Of a stretch of DNA of 64,000 bases, positions 8,296 to 17,166 are shown piece by piece (positions within the stretch are counted from its first letter, which is position 1; each line of letters starts with the position of its first letter). A program made the translations under genes and the position numbers. The notes beneath the pieces were generated by a model. It was not told the DNA's origin. It did not search any database and saw only the letters and a program-made list of their open reading frames with translations. Origin of the DNA: Nannocystis sp. (GTDB taxonomy: Bacteria > Myxococcota_A > Polyangia > Nannocystales > Nannocystaceae); contig JADJRG010000022.1 of assembly GCA_016712315.1 (NCBI GenBank), forward strand, positions 434,001-498,000, in the 5' to 3' direction.

Positions 8296-9924
8296 ATGGC
8301 TGAACCCTCCCCGCTGCGCGTCGCCGACGCCCTCGACAAGCTGGTCCACCAGTTCAGCGACCCCCTCTCGTTCTACCGCGAGCTGATCCAGAACAGCCTC
8401 GACGCCGGCAGCGAAGAGGTCGAGATCAGCCTGACCTATGAGGCATCTGAGTCTGGCGGCGTCGCGCAGATCCACGTCCAGGACTGGGGCTGCGGCATGA
8501 ACCGCGAGATCATCGAGAAGCAGCTCACCCGCCTCTTCTCGTCCGCCAAGGACGGCGATCGGACCAAGATCGGCAAGTTCGGGATCGGCTTCGTCTCCGT
8601 CTTCGCGATCGACCCGCACATCGTCTGCGTCGACACCTCCCGCGACGGCGAGCACTGGCGCGTGCTCTTCGGCCGCGACCGCCGCTTCGAGCTCCGTCGC
8701 CTCGACACCCCCGTCGAAGGCACCCGGATCCGCCTCTACAAGCCGATGCCGCGGCGCGACTTCGATCAGCTCGTCGAGCGCTCGCGCGAGGTCATCCTTT
8801 ATTGGTGCAAGCACGTCCGCGGCGAGATCCGCTTCCAGGGCGAGGTGCTCAACCGCCCCCTCGACCTCGACGCCCCCATCCAAGTCCGCGAGGAGGTCGA
8901 CCACACCCTCACCCTCGTCGGCCACCCGCCGAGCGGCAGCGGCAGCGCCTGCTTCTACAACCGCGGCCTCACCCTGAACGAGGGCGATCCGCAGGAGTAC
9001 GTCGAGCTCGCCTACAAGATCTCCTCCGATCACCTCGAGCACACCCTCACCCGCGACAACGTCATCCGCGACGAGAACTATTTTAAGGTCATCGCCCGCC
9101 TCGACGCCCTCATCAAGGGCCCCTTGTGCCGCGAGGTCTTCGCCCGCCTCAGCGCCCTCATCGACGCCGGCGAGCCCCCCACCGACTACCACTACCGCGC
9201 CGCCGCCTGGCACGTCCGCGCCCAACCACCGCACCCACGCGGCGTCGAGCGCCACACCGTCGCCCTCAGCCCCAGCGGCGCCCGCCTCACCTTTCAGCAG
9301 ATCCACCGCGCCTACGAGGCCATGGCCAAGGGCAAGGACGGCCCCTTGCTCGCCGCGGTCCGCTCGCCCCTCACGGACGCCCTCGAGGCCGCCGGTCGCC
9401 TCGTCCTCCTCGCCCCCCCGACCGCCCCCGTCCACCACCTCCTGCGCGCCATCCAGACCCCGCTGACCGGCCAACCGCCCGCCAGCGTCGTCACCTACTG
9501 CACCGCGCTCGCCCCCCACACCGACCTCGAGGAGGCCCGCTGGCGGCCCCTCGCCACCGCCGTCGACGCGCTCATGCGGGCCCACGGCGCCAAGCTCTCT
9601 GGCGTCACCATCGGCCACTTCGACTACCCCGAGTCCGCGATCGCCCAGCGCGTCGCGATCACCCAGCGCCGCTTCGGCGAGCTCTCGCTCACCGCTGAGG
9701 TCACCGAGCTCGGCGCCTCGATCTTCTCACGCCGCCGCGTGCTCGTGCTCGGCGCCGATCATCCCACCGTCGACACCCTCATCAGCCTCGCCCACCGCGA
9801 GCCCGAGTTCGCCGCCTACCTGCTCGCCAAGCTCTTCTTCCTCGGCGAGCGCCTCGACGCCGTGCTCGACGGCCAGCTCGCCGCCCTCACCCTCACCCAC
9901 CGCGATCAACGCCTCGGCGTTTGA
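8296..9924 (+). CDS. HSP90-like GHKL ATPase
   Basis: This 542-residue protein has an N-terminal GHKL (gyrase/HSP90/kinase/MutL) ATPase domain with all motifs present. The N box is YRELIQNSLDAG (E29 as general base, N33 for magnesium), the DWGCGM loop carries D63, and the Gly lid is KIGKFGIGFVSVF at about 91-103. A middle domain follows (EYVELAYKISSDHLEHTLTRDNV), recalling HSP90/HtpG middle segments. It is shorter than HtpG (about 620), and the C-terminal third is not HtpG-like. It directly follows the 1513-residue degenerate homologue. Together they look like an active/inactive ATPase pair. Client and function are unknown. Confidence 0.85.
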   Translation: MAEPSPLRVADALDKLVHQFSDPLSFYRELIQNSLDAGSEEVEISLTYEASESGGVAQIHVQDWGCGMNREIIEKQLTRLFSSAKDGDRTKIGKFGIGFVSVFAIDPHIVCVDTSRDGEHWRVLFGRDRRFELRRLDTPVEGTRIRLYKPMPRRDFDQLVERSREVILYWCKHVRGEIRFQGEVLNRPLDLDAPIQVREEVDHTLTLVGHPPSGSGSACFYNRGLTLNEGDPQEYVELAYKISSDHLEHTLTRDNVIRDENYFKVIARLDALIKGPLCREVFARLSALIDAGEPPTDYHYRAAAWHVRAQPPHPRGVERHTVALSPSGARLTFQQIHRAYEAMAKGKDGPLLAAVRSPLTDALEAAGRLVLLAPPTAPVHHLLRAIQTPLTGQPPASVVTYCTALAPHTDLEEARWRPLATAVDALMRAHGAKLSGVTIGHFDYPESAIAQRVAITQRRFGELSLTAEVTELGASIFSRRRVLVLGADHPTVDTLISLAHREPEFAAYLLAKLFFLGERLDAVLDGQLAALTLTHRDQRLGV

Positions 9925-9931
9925 CGCCCGC

Positions 9932-11509
9932 TCACAGCGGCGCCGCGTCGATCCAGCGCAGCCCCCCGCCGAGCCCCAGCGTCAGCTCTGGGTCCGGCTC
10001 CAGCGTGTCCACCCGCGACAGCTCGCCGTCGCTCTGCAGCACGTACAAGTTGCGCGGCGAGCTCGACGGCCCGCTCAGGTCGCTCATCAGCCCCGCGTCG
10101 CCCCGGCTGAACAGCAGGAGCTGGCCCACGTCATCGATCGCCAGCGCCCACATCGGCACCCCGTCATAGCGCTCCAGCCCCGTCACCGACGCCCGCACCA
10201 CCGACGCCAGCCCCGCGCCTCCGCTCGTCTCCACCCCGTCCCCCAGCGTCGACGAGCACGTCCACGCCGCCCACCGCCCTGACGGCGAGATCACCGGAGC
10301 CTGACCTAAAGAACAGGTCGTTTGTTCGATGTTCACCAGCTCCACCCGGTCCGCCGCTAACCGCAGCATCGGCCCGCTCTGCGAGATCATCACCACCGCT
10401 CGCCCCTGCGCCGCGACCCGCGACCACCAGCGCGAATTCGCCCCAAACAGCGGCAGCCGCACCACCTCGCCGCTGCGCCAGTTCAGCCGCAGCACCTCGT
10501 CATCGCGGCGGATCACGTAGTGCGTCGGTGAGATCGCCGCGATCACCTCCCCCTCCTCCTCCCACACGCAGCGCGCCGCCGGCGCCGCCTCATCCTCGCC
10601 CTCCTCCTTCAGCCACGACCAGCGCTGAAGCGAGCACCACTCGCCGAGCGCGCTCACCACCGAGATCGACGCCCCCTCCGGATCCACCAACCCCACGCAG
10701 CCGCCCACGCAGCCGCCCACCCGCGCCGGCGTCACGTCGCCGAGCAACGCCCCGCGCGCCAGCTCCACCGCGTCTTCATCGTCGACGCCCCGCCCGGGGT
10801 AACGGAGCGCCACCACCTCGCCGCCGCGCGTCGGCTCCAACGATCGAGGCGTCGGCGCCGCGCTCGCGGCCAGCACGAACGGCTCGAGCGCCGCCACCGC
10901 GAACACCACCGCGCCCATCGACGCCGAGCGCAGCCCCCACCGCGTCGGGCACGAACCCGACCCGGCCGCCGCGCCGAGCGTCGCCGTCCACGGCTGCACC
11001 GCGCGCCCGCCCTCGGCCAGCGGCGCCAGCGTCAGCGCGCGATCCAGCGGCACCACCGAGAGCGCCCCTGCGCACGGGTCCACCCACCACAGCGCGTCGC
11101 TCGCCGCGGCGAATTCTGGCAGCGTCGGCGTCGCCCCGGTGAGCGGCAGCGCCAGCGGCAGCGCGCGACCGCCCGCCAGGTCCACATACCCCGCGCGCAG
11201 CGTCGACACCCCTCGCGCCGCCAACGCCCCCGGATCGCCCGCCATCACCAGCGCCCCCTCGCCGCGCGGCGCCAGCTCGAGCACCAGCGCCTCGCCCTCC
11301 GCGTCGCGCAGCGCGTCCGAGGGCGCCAACGTGCGCGTCGACATCACCCCGTCCGAGTACACGTGCAGCGTCCTCGCCCCGCTCACGTGCTCGTCGTTGA
11401 TCCACACCGCGCGCGCCGCCACGGACGGCTGATCGCACGCCAGGCCGGCCGCGACGATCGGCGCGATCACCCACCACCTGGCCCACAGCTCGCGCACCGG
11501 GCCAACCAT
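9932..11509 (-). CDS. Probable lipoprotein with WD40/TolB-like beta-propeller
   Basis: A 525-residue exported protein. The chosen ATG at 11509 gives a short basic n-region, a hydrophobic core (WWVIAPIVAAGLA) and a Cys at the lipobox position. The lipobox is imperfect (Gly instead of Leu at -3), so lipidation is likely rather than certain. The body has repeated beta-strand units ending in WWVDPC, VVRLPLFGANSRWW, PVISPSGRWAAWTC and similar, resembling TolB/WD40-like propellers that read out stored values. It converges on the HSP90-like gene, only 7 bp between the two stops, and is divergent from the TPR gene. No catalytic residues are seen; substrate or partner unknown. Confidence 0.65.
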   Translation of the reverse strand: MVGPVRELWARWWVIAPIVAAGLACDQPSVAARAVWINDEHVSGARTLHVYSDGVMSTRTLAPSDALRDAEGEALVLELAPRGEGALVMAGDPGALAARGVSTLRAGYVDLAGGRALPLALPLTGATPTLPEFAAASDALWWVDPCAGALSVVPLDRALTLAPLAEGGRAVQPWTATLGAAAGSGSCPTRWGLRSASMGAVVFAVAALEPFVLAASAAPTPRSLEPTRGGEVVALRYPGRGVDDEDAVELARGALLGDVTPARVGGCVGGCVGLVDPEGASISVVSALGEWCSLQRWSWLKEEGEDEAAPAARCVWEEEGEVIAAISPTHYVIRRDDEVLRLNWRSGEVVRLPLFGANSRWWSRVAAQGRAVVMISQSGPMLRLAADRVELVNIEQTTCSLGQAPVISPSGRWAAWTCSSTLGDGVETSGGAGLASVVRASVTGLERYDGVPMWALAIDDVGQLLLFSRGDAGLMSDLSGPSSSPRNLYVLQSDGELSRVDTLEPDPELTLGLGGGLRWIDAAPL

Positions 11510-11593
11510 AGCGCCACCGCCTCGCCGCTGCCTCGCGATCTTCCGCGCCACGCCGCCGATCACCGCCGCTCGCCTTGCGCTCCATCGCGCCTT

Positions 11594-11609
11594 CGGGCAG
11601 GCTTGCCCG
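11594..11609 (+). promoter_or_regulatory. Small inverted repeat just before the TPR gene start
   Basis: CGGGCA and TGCCCG arms are separated by 4 bases, and the structure ends 4 bp before the ATG at 11614. It could be an operator or a translation-masking hairpin in the divergent intergenic region. A chance occurrence is also plausible at this GC content. Confidence 0.25.
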
Positions 11610-11613
11610 CCAT

Positions 11614-13626
11614 ATGGCCGGCGACGACGACACCCAGGATTTCCAGACCAACGATGGCCTCGACGGCGGCGAGCTGATGCTCGACGAAGGCGACGCTGAG
11701 GGCGAGGACGGAGGCGAAGCCGACGGCGCGCAGCTCCAGCAAGCCGCGCAGACCATCGACTTCGTCGCCCTGCCGATCGCCTGCATCAACGAGGGCAAGG
11801 GGGCCCCCTTGGCCATGGGGATCCAGCGCTGGCTCGCCCAGGAGCTCGCCCAGAGCGGCGCCAAGGCGGCCGCGCCGGTCTTCACCGCCCTCCACGAGCA
11901 GCAGGGCCAGAAGATCCCCGCCCTCATGGTCTTCCGCGAGCCCTGGACCGACGAGCGCGCCCTCGAGGGGATCCAGCGCTTCCCCAACGCCAAGAGCGGC
12001 CTGCTCGTCGACATGAAGGTCGAGGACGAGGGCCTCAGCTTCGAGGCGCGCACCGTCGACATCGCCGGCGGCGCCCTCACCCCCCGCAAGTCATGGAGCT
12101 TCAGCGGCGCGCCCCCGGAGCTGGCCGTGATCCTCCACAAGCTGCTCGTCGAGATCGGCGCCGATCTCGGCGTCACCGTCGAGCACGAGAGCTGGCAGAA
12201 GGCCTTCGGCACCGACAACGTCCAGGCCCTGATCTCCTTCCTCGTCGGCCTCGGCAACCTCAGCGCGCTCCAGGGCCGCTGCGTGCCCACCACCTCGCAG
12301 CAGCTCCTCTCCCCCCTCATCGACGCGCTCAACCGCGCCCCTGAGATGGACCTCGCCATGCAGGCCCTGCACGCGATGGCCGACATCCTGATCGAAGGGC
12401 AACCTGACCAAGGGGCCATCCCTCTCTCCCTCCAGGCGCTCAACCTGGCCGCCCAGCGCCGCAAGAGCGACCAGAGCGCCTGGCACCACCTCGCCGTCGT
12501 GCTCCGCCGCGTCGGCGACGTCGGCGGCTCGATCTCCGCCTACCAGCAGGCGATCAACCTCGGCCCCGCCAACGTCGCCGTCGCCGCCGGCATGATCGAC
12601 GCCCTGCGCGCCGCCGGCGACGCGGAGAACGCCTTCAAGGTCGCCCAGTTCGCCGTCGAGAACGGCAACGAGGGCCCCGTCGTGCTCGCGCAGCTCGCCT
12701 CTTTGATGATCGAGAACGACCAGTTCGACGAGGCCGAGCCCTTCCTCCGCCGCGCCCTTGAGGAGGGCAAGGTCCCCAGCGCCTACGGCGACCTCGCCAA
12801 CGTCCTCTGGGATCGCGACGGCACCGCTGAGGAGGTCGCGGAGAACCACCAAGAGGCCCTCAGCCTGCTCGCGCAGGCGATCGAGCGCCCGCAGATCCAC
12901 AAGACCACCCTCGACATGCTCCTCGACCTCCACGAAGAGGAGAAGCTCGAGCAAGCCACCACCCTCCTGCTCACCGCCGCCGAGCGTCACCCGGAGAACG
13001 CCACCGTCCTCCGCTACCTCGCCCAGCTCTACCTCGACGGCGACAACCCCGAGGCCGCGCGCCCGTACCTCAAGCAGATCCTCGGCCTCCAGCGCCGCTC
13101 CTTGGACGACGACGCCTTCGCTCGCCGCGCCCTGCTCAGCCTCGACGTCGCCGACTTCGAGGACCTTATGGACGAAGCGATCGACAAGGTCCGCGGCGCC
13201 GACGCCAAGGCCGCCGCCGGCTCTGCCCGCTTCCTCCGCGAGCTCATCGCCCGCGACCCGCGCTATTGGCAGCCGCACCTGCTGCTCGCCCTCGCCGTCC
13301 GCCCCACCGAGGGCGACACCGCAGCGCTCGCGCACCTCATGGACGCCGTACGTCTGCGCCCCAACGACCTCGAGATCCGCACCTTGCTCGGCGCCATCTT
13401 GCGCAAGCTCGGCCGCCCTCGCGAGGCCGTCGAGCACCTCCGCGTGGTCGTCGCCCTCAACCCGCGCGAGATCGATCCTGTCGTCTCGCTCGCCGCCACC
13501 ATGCGCGACGCCAACCTCTTCGACGAGGCCCGCCAGGTCTGCCAAGCCGCCCTCCAGATGGTCCCGAACCACCCGGACTTCACCCGGATCCTCCAGAGCC
13601 TGCCGCAGCCGCGCCCGCAGAGCTGA
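11614..13626 (+). CDS. TPR-repeat protein
   Basis: A 670-residue cytoplasmic protein with an acidic N-terminus (DDD, EGDAEGEDGGEAD), a globular region to about residue 230, and tetratricopeptide repeats thereafter. Repeat-like helices include SAWHHLAVVLRRVGDVGGSISAYQQAI, PVVLAQLASLMIENDQFDEAEPFL and ATVLRYLAQLYLDGDNPEAARPYL, with the usual Ala/Gly/Pro spacing. TPR arrays are protein-binding scaffolds. The start at 11614 (MAGDDDTQDF) is preferred over an upstream in-frame Met because the upstream residues are Arg-rich and overlap the divergent gene's regulatory gap. A prolyl hydroxylase gene follows 19 bp downstream, so the two are likely co-transcribed and may be functionally linked. Confidence 0.8.
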   Translation: MAGDDDTQDFQTNDGLDGGELMLDEGDAEGEDGGEADGAQLQQAAQTIDFVALPIACINEGKGAPLAMGIQRWLAQELAQSGAKAAAPVFTALHEQQGQKIPALMVFREPWTDERALEGIQRFPNAKSGLLVDMKVEDEGLSFEARTVDIAGGALTPRKSWSFSGAPPELAVILHKLLVEIGADLGVTVEHESWQKAFGTDNVQALISFLVGLGNLSALQGRCVPTTSQQLLSPLIDALNRAPEMDLAMQALHAMADILIEGQPDQGAIPLSLQALNLAAQRRKSDQSAWHHLAVVLRRVGDVGGSISAYQQAINLGPANVAVAAGMIDALRAAGDAENAFKVAQFAVENGNEGPVVLAQLASLMIENDQFDEAEPFLRRALEEGKVPSAYGDLANVLWDRDGTAEEVAENHQEALSLLAQAIERPQIHKTTLDMLLDLHEEEKLEQATTLLLTAAERHPENATVLRYLAQLYLDGDNPEAARPYLKQILGLQRRSLDDDAFARRALLSLDVADFEDLMDEAIDKVRGADAKAAAGSARFLRELIARDPRYWQPHLLLALAVRPTEGDTAALAHLMDAVRLRPNDLEIRTLLGAILRKLGRPREAVEHLRVVVALNPREIDPVVSLAATMRDANLFDEARQVCQAALQMVPNHPDFTRILQSLPQPRPQS

Positions 13627-13645
13627 GCCGAGAGGAGCGCCTCGC

Positions 13646-14290
13646 ATGCCGCCCCCAGGAGCGCCCCAGCGTCTCTGCGGCGCCCCTCCTGGGGCGGAGG
13701 TTCATCACCCTGAGCCGCTGATCTGGACCCTCGACGGCGTCGCCGACCCGCGCGAGTGCGAGCACCTCATCGAGCTCGCCCGCCCTGGCCTCAAGCGCGC
13801 CGTCGTCAGCGGCGACCGCGAAGGGATCACCAGCCAAGGCCGCACCAACGCCGTCGTCTGGGTCCCACACGGCGCCGATCCGATCACCCGCGCCCTCTGC
13901 CAGCGGATCGCCGATCTCGTCGCTCTCCCCCTCGATCACGCCGAGGCCATGCAAGTGATCGCCTACGGCCCTGGGCAGGAGTACCGCCCGCACTTCGACG
14001 CCTACGATCTCAACACCGAGCGAGGCCGGCGCTGCTCGGTGCGAGGCGGCCAGCGCCTGCTCACCGCCCTCCTCTACCTCAGCGACGTCCACGCCGGCGG
14101 CGGCACCGAGTTCCCCCGCCTCCACCGCGTCGTCCAGCCCAGCCGCGGCCGCCTGCTCGTCTTCCACGACTGCCACCCCGGCACCAACACCCGCCACCCG
14201 GACACCCTACACGCCGGCCTACCTGTCCTCGAGGGCAGCAAGTGGGCCTTCAACCTCTGGTTCCACGAGCGCCCCTTCCGCGCCCCCTGA
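13646..14290 (+). CDS. 2-oxoglutarate/Fe(II) dioxygenase, prolyl 4-hydroxylase type
   Basis: This 214-residue enzyme has the P4Hc fold. The iron ligands H116 and D118 are in QEYRPHFDAYD and the distal H189 is in TLHAGLPV. K199 in GSKWAFNLWFHE binds 2-oxoglutarate. The GGGTEFPRL strand and the preceding ALLYLSDV are classic for the family. It hydroxylates a peptidyl proline or a related substrate, converting 2-oxoglutarate to succinate and CO2. The start follows a good GAGAGGAGC ribosome site. Upstream is a TPR protein and 22 bp downstream a TIGR03032-type protein. The TPR pairing is interesting because animal P4H alpha subunits bind substrate through a TPR-like domain, but here the domains are separate genes. 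Confidence 0.9.
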   Translation: MPPPGAPQRLCGAPPGAEVHHPEPLIWTLDGVADPRECEHLIELARPGLKRAVVSGDREGITSQGRTNAVVWVPHGADPITRALCQRIADLVALPLDHAEAMQVIAYGPGQEYRPHFDAYDLNTERGRRCSVRGGQRLLTALLYLSDVHAGGGTEFPRLHRVVQPSRGRLLVFHDCHPGTNTRHPDTLHAGLPVLEGSKWAFNLWFHERPFRAP

Positions 14291-14312
14291 GCCAGCGAGG
14301 ACGCGGCCCCGG

Positions 14313-15353
14313 ATGAGCGCCACCGCCTTCGATCTCACCGCCTCCCCCGGCCTGCCCGCCTGGCTCGCGGAGCAGCGGCTCAGCCTCGCCTTCACCACCT
14401 ACCAGGCCGGCAAGCTCTTCTTGCTGGGCCTCACCGAGGATCACCAGCTCGCCGTCCACGAGCGCAGCTTCAGCCGCTGCATGGGCCTCCACGCCGCCGC
14501 CCAGACCCTCTGGCTCGCCACCCATTACCAGCTCACCCGCCTCGAGAATTACCTCCCCCCTGGCCAGCGCCACCACGGCCACGACCGCCTCTATGTCCCA
14601 ACGGTCAGCCACACCACCGGCGACCTCGACGTCCACGACGTCGCCGTCGACGGTCAAGGCCGCCCGATCTTCGTCAACACCCTCTTCACCTGCCTCGCCA
14701 CCGTCAGCGAAGCCCACAGCTTCCGCCCCCTCTGGCGCCCTCCTTGGATCACCCGCCTCGCCCCTGAGGATCGCTCGCACCTCAACGGCCTCGCCATGGA
14801 AGCGGGCCGCCCTGCCTACGTCACGGCTGTCGCGGACAGCGACGTCGCGGATGGTTGGCGCGATCGGCGGAGAGACGGCGGCGTCCTCCTCGACCTCACC
14901 ACCGATCGGATCCTCACCAGCGGCCTCGCCATGCCGCACAGCCCGCGCCTCCACCGCGGCCACCTCTACCTCCTTGAGGCGGGCACCGGCTATTTTTGTC
15001 GCGTCGATCGCCAGACCGGCGCCGTCGAGCGCCTCCACTTCTGCCCCGGCTACGCCCGCGGCCTCGCCTTCGTCGGCGACTACGCCCTCATCGGCCTCTC
15101 CGCGCTACGCCAAGGAGGCACCTTCGCCGGCCTCGAATTAGAGGCCAACCTCCAGCGGCACGGCGCCGGCGCCCGCTGCGGCCTGCTCATCCTCGACCTC
15201 CGACACGGCCACCTCGCCCACTGGATCCGCCTCAGCGGCCTCATCACCGAGCTCTACGACGTCGCCATCCTCCCCGGCGTCCGCCGCCCCATGGCCATCG
15301 GCCACAAGACCGACGAGATCCACCACATCCTCACCCTCGCCCCCGATCCCTAA
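14313..15353 (+). CDS. TIGR03032 family protein
   Basis: A 346-residue soluble protein with the hallmarks of TIGR03032: LPAWLAEQRLSLAFTTYQAGKLFLLG at the start, TLWLATHYQLTRLEN, a central DLDVHDVA, NGLAMEAGRPAYVTAV, MPHSPRLHRGHLYLLEAGTG, CPGYARGLAFVGDYALIGLS and ELYDVAILPGVRRP at the end. The strand pattern suggests a beta-propeller or related all-beta fold. Function is not known. From memory, members occur beside prolyl 4-hydroxylase genes, and that is the arrangement here (22 bp gap), so a role with the hydroxylase is a reasonable inference. No signal peptide. Confidence 0.85.
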   Translation: MSATAFDLTASPGLPAWLAEQRLSLAFTTYQAGKLFLLGLTEDHQLAVHERSFSRCMGLHAAAQTLWLATHYQLTRLENYLPPGQRHHGHDRLYVPTVSHTTGDLDVHDVAVDGQGRPIFVNTLFTCLATVSEAHSFRPLWRPPWITRLAPEDRSHLNGLAMEAGRPAYVTAVADSDVADGWRDRRRDGGVLLDLTTDRILTSGLAMPHSPRLHRGHLYLLEAGTGYFCRVDRQTGAVERLHFCPGYARGLAFVGDYALIGLSALRQGGTFAGLELEANLQRHGAGARCGLLILDLRHGHLAHWIRLSGLITELYDVAILPGVRRPMAIGHKTDEIHHILTLAPDP

Positions 15354-15416
15354 CCACCGTCGCGTCGTTGATATGTCCGCATAGCCAGCTTCGCTACCCC
15401 GCCCCCTCAGCCCCCC

Positions 15417-16766
15417 TCACACCCCCGCGCGCACGATCCGCTCCGTCCCCACCCAGCCGCGCAGCACCTCTGGGACCACCACGGATCCGTCCGCCTGCTG
15501 GTAGTTCTCCAGGATCGCGACGATCGCCCGCGACGTCGCCACGGCTGTCCCATTGAGCATATGCACGTGACGCGGCTTCGCCTTCGCCCCCTCGCTCCCT
15601 GGCCGGTACCTGATCTTCAGCCGACGCGCCTGGTAGTCCGTGCAGTTGCTCGTGCTCGTCACCTCGCCGAAGTCCCCGCGTCCGGGCATCCACGCCTCGA
15701 TGTCGAATTTCCGCAGCGCGGGCCCTCCCAGGTCGCCGCTCGCGATATCCAGCACCCGATAAGGCAGCCCCAGCGCTTGAAAGATCTCCTCCTCGATCGC
15801 CAAGAAGCGCGCGTGCATCGCCTCGCTCACCCCTTCTTCGGCGGAGGTGAACGCGAACAGCTCCACCTTCGTGAATTGGTGCACGCGATACAGCCCGCGC
15901 GACTCTTGCCCCGCCGATCCTGCCTCTGTGCGGAAGCAGTGGGACAGCCCCGCCAGCAGCAGCGGTAGCCGCTCCTCCTCCAGGATCAAGTCTGCCAGCA
16001 TCCCGCCCAGCGTGATCTCGGCCGTACCGACCAGGCACAGGTCGCTCTTCTCCACGCTATACACCTGCGTCGACTCCCCCCGCGGGTTGAAGCCCAGCCC
16101 TTGCAGGATCTCCACCCGCGCCAGGTCTGGCGTCGTATGCAGCACGAAGCCGTGGCGGCGCGCCACTGCCAGCGCGAAGCGTTGCAGCGCCAGATCCAGC
16201 AGCACCGCGTCGTTCTTCAGATAGTAGAATTTTTGCCCTGCCACCTTCGCGCCCGCCGCGAAGTCCACCAGATCCAGCGACTCTGCGATCGTCAGGTGGT
16301 CCTGCGGAGTGAACCCTTCTGCCGTGAAGTCTCGCCGCTCGCCCCAGCGGCGCAGCTCCTGGTGCTCGTCCAGCGATCGAGGCGTCGCCGCGTGCGTCAG
16401 GTTCGGCACCCGCCCCCACGCCTCATCGCGGGCCGCCTGCGCCGCCTCTGCTGCGCTCCCCAGCGCGTGCTCTCGCTCGCGCAGCAGCCGCCCCTGCTCC
16501 ACCAGCGACGCCCTCGCGCTCGCCTGCTCCTCCTTCGGCAGCCGCCCCACAGCCTTCATCGCCGCGCTCGTCTCGTTTTGTTGGCGGCGCACCTCTTCTT
16601 GCTCGTGCAGCACCGCGCGGAACGCCGCGTCGAGCGCCTCGAGGCGCTGCACCGTCGCTGCCGCCCAGTCCTCGCCGCTCACGTCTTCGAACACGCGAGC
16701 GCGGCGGTCCACCAAATTTTGCTGGATCAGGTCGGGGCTCTCCCGGAGGAGCTTGATGTCGAGCAT
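15417..16766 (-). CDS. serS: Seryl-tRNA synthetase
   Basis: This class II aminoacyl-tRNA synthetase of 449 residues charges tRNA-Ser. It starts MLDIKLLRESPDLIQQNL, the standard opening, so the ATG at 16766 is chosen although the frame is open further upstream. Residues about 30-105 form the two-helix coiled coil that grips the tRNA long arm. The catalytic core contains TAEITLGGMLADLIL where most bacterial enzymes read TAEVPLTN, motif 2 around CFRTEAGSAGQESRGLYRVHQF, and motif 3 (LNGTAVATSRAIVAILENYQ). The gene is divergent from a small basic protein, with 82 bp between the starts. Confidence 0.96.
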   Translation of the reverse strand: MLDIKLLRESPDLIQQNLVDRRARVFEDVSGEDWAAATVQRLEALDAAFRAVLHEQEEVRRQQNETSAAMKAVGRLPKEEQASARASLVEQGRLLREREHALGSAAEAAQAARDEAWGRVPNLTHAATPRSLDEHQELRRWGERRDFTAEGFTPQDHLTIAESLDLVDFAAGAKVAGQKFYYLKNDAVLLDLALQRFALAVARRHGFVLHTTPDLARVEILQGLGFNPRGESTQVYSVEKSDLCLVGTAEITLGGMLADLILEEERLPLLLAGLSHCFRTEAGSAGQESRGLYRVHQFTKVELFAFTSAEEGVSEAMHARFLAIEEEIFQALGLPYRVLDIASGDLGGPALRKFDIEAWMPGRGDFGEVTSTSNCTDYQARRLKIRYRPGSEGAKAKPRHVHMLNGTAVATSRAIVAILENYQQADGSVVVPEVLRGWVGTERIVRAGV

Positions 16767-16848
16767 AGGGGCGCGGAAGATAACACGCGGGCTTGACCGT
16801 CCGCGCGGCCTCGGCCATCCTCCGCCCCCACCCCTGGAAGAGGTCGAC

Positions 16849-17013
16849 ATGGCATACGGAGACAACCGCCGCACCCCCAAGATGACTCGCAAGAAGAGCC
16901 AGAAGAAGCTCAAGAACCGCCTCAAGCGCCGCGCCGCCGAGGCCCGCGCCGAGCGGGCCTCGCAGCAGCCGGCGCCTGCTGCACCCACCAAGGGCAAGCG
17001 CAAGGCCTCCTAG
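16849..17013 (+). CDS. Small, very basic protein (54 residues)
   Basis: The sequence opens MAYGDNRRTPKMTRKKSQ and is roughly one-third Lys/Arg, ending in a Pro/Ala stretch and GKRKAS. A strong purine-rich ribosome site (GGAAGAGG) precedes the ATG by 7 bases, one of the best in the window, which supports a real gene. The composition is that of ribosome- or nucleic-acid-binding proteins. I do not recognise a named family. It stands next to serS, facing away from it. Confidence 0.7.
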   Translation: MAYGDNRRTPKMTRKKSQKKLKNRLKRRAAEARAERASQQPAPAAPTKGKRKAS

Positions 17014-17166
17014 CCGCCGCTCTCATCGCCTCTATCCCGGCCGAAATGGCCCTTCGCCGCCGCCGCGGGGCTCACGCCTCAGCGGCGTTCTTTGTGCGGC
17101 GCTGCTGCGTTGACGCCGCGAGCGGCGCCGTTCAAAGTCAAGCGAGGCTGCGCCTGAGGGCCCGCG

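Noticed and set aside
12091..13647. A 518-codon minus-strand frame opposite the TPR gene
   Set aside because: Same reason: low-complexity, no motif, opposite a gene with clear TPR repeats.
17014..17166. Weak hairpin near 17055-17095 as a terminator for the small basic gene
   Set aside because: Only 6-bp arms with a long loop and no proper T-run; expected by chance at this GC.
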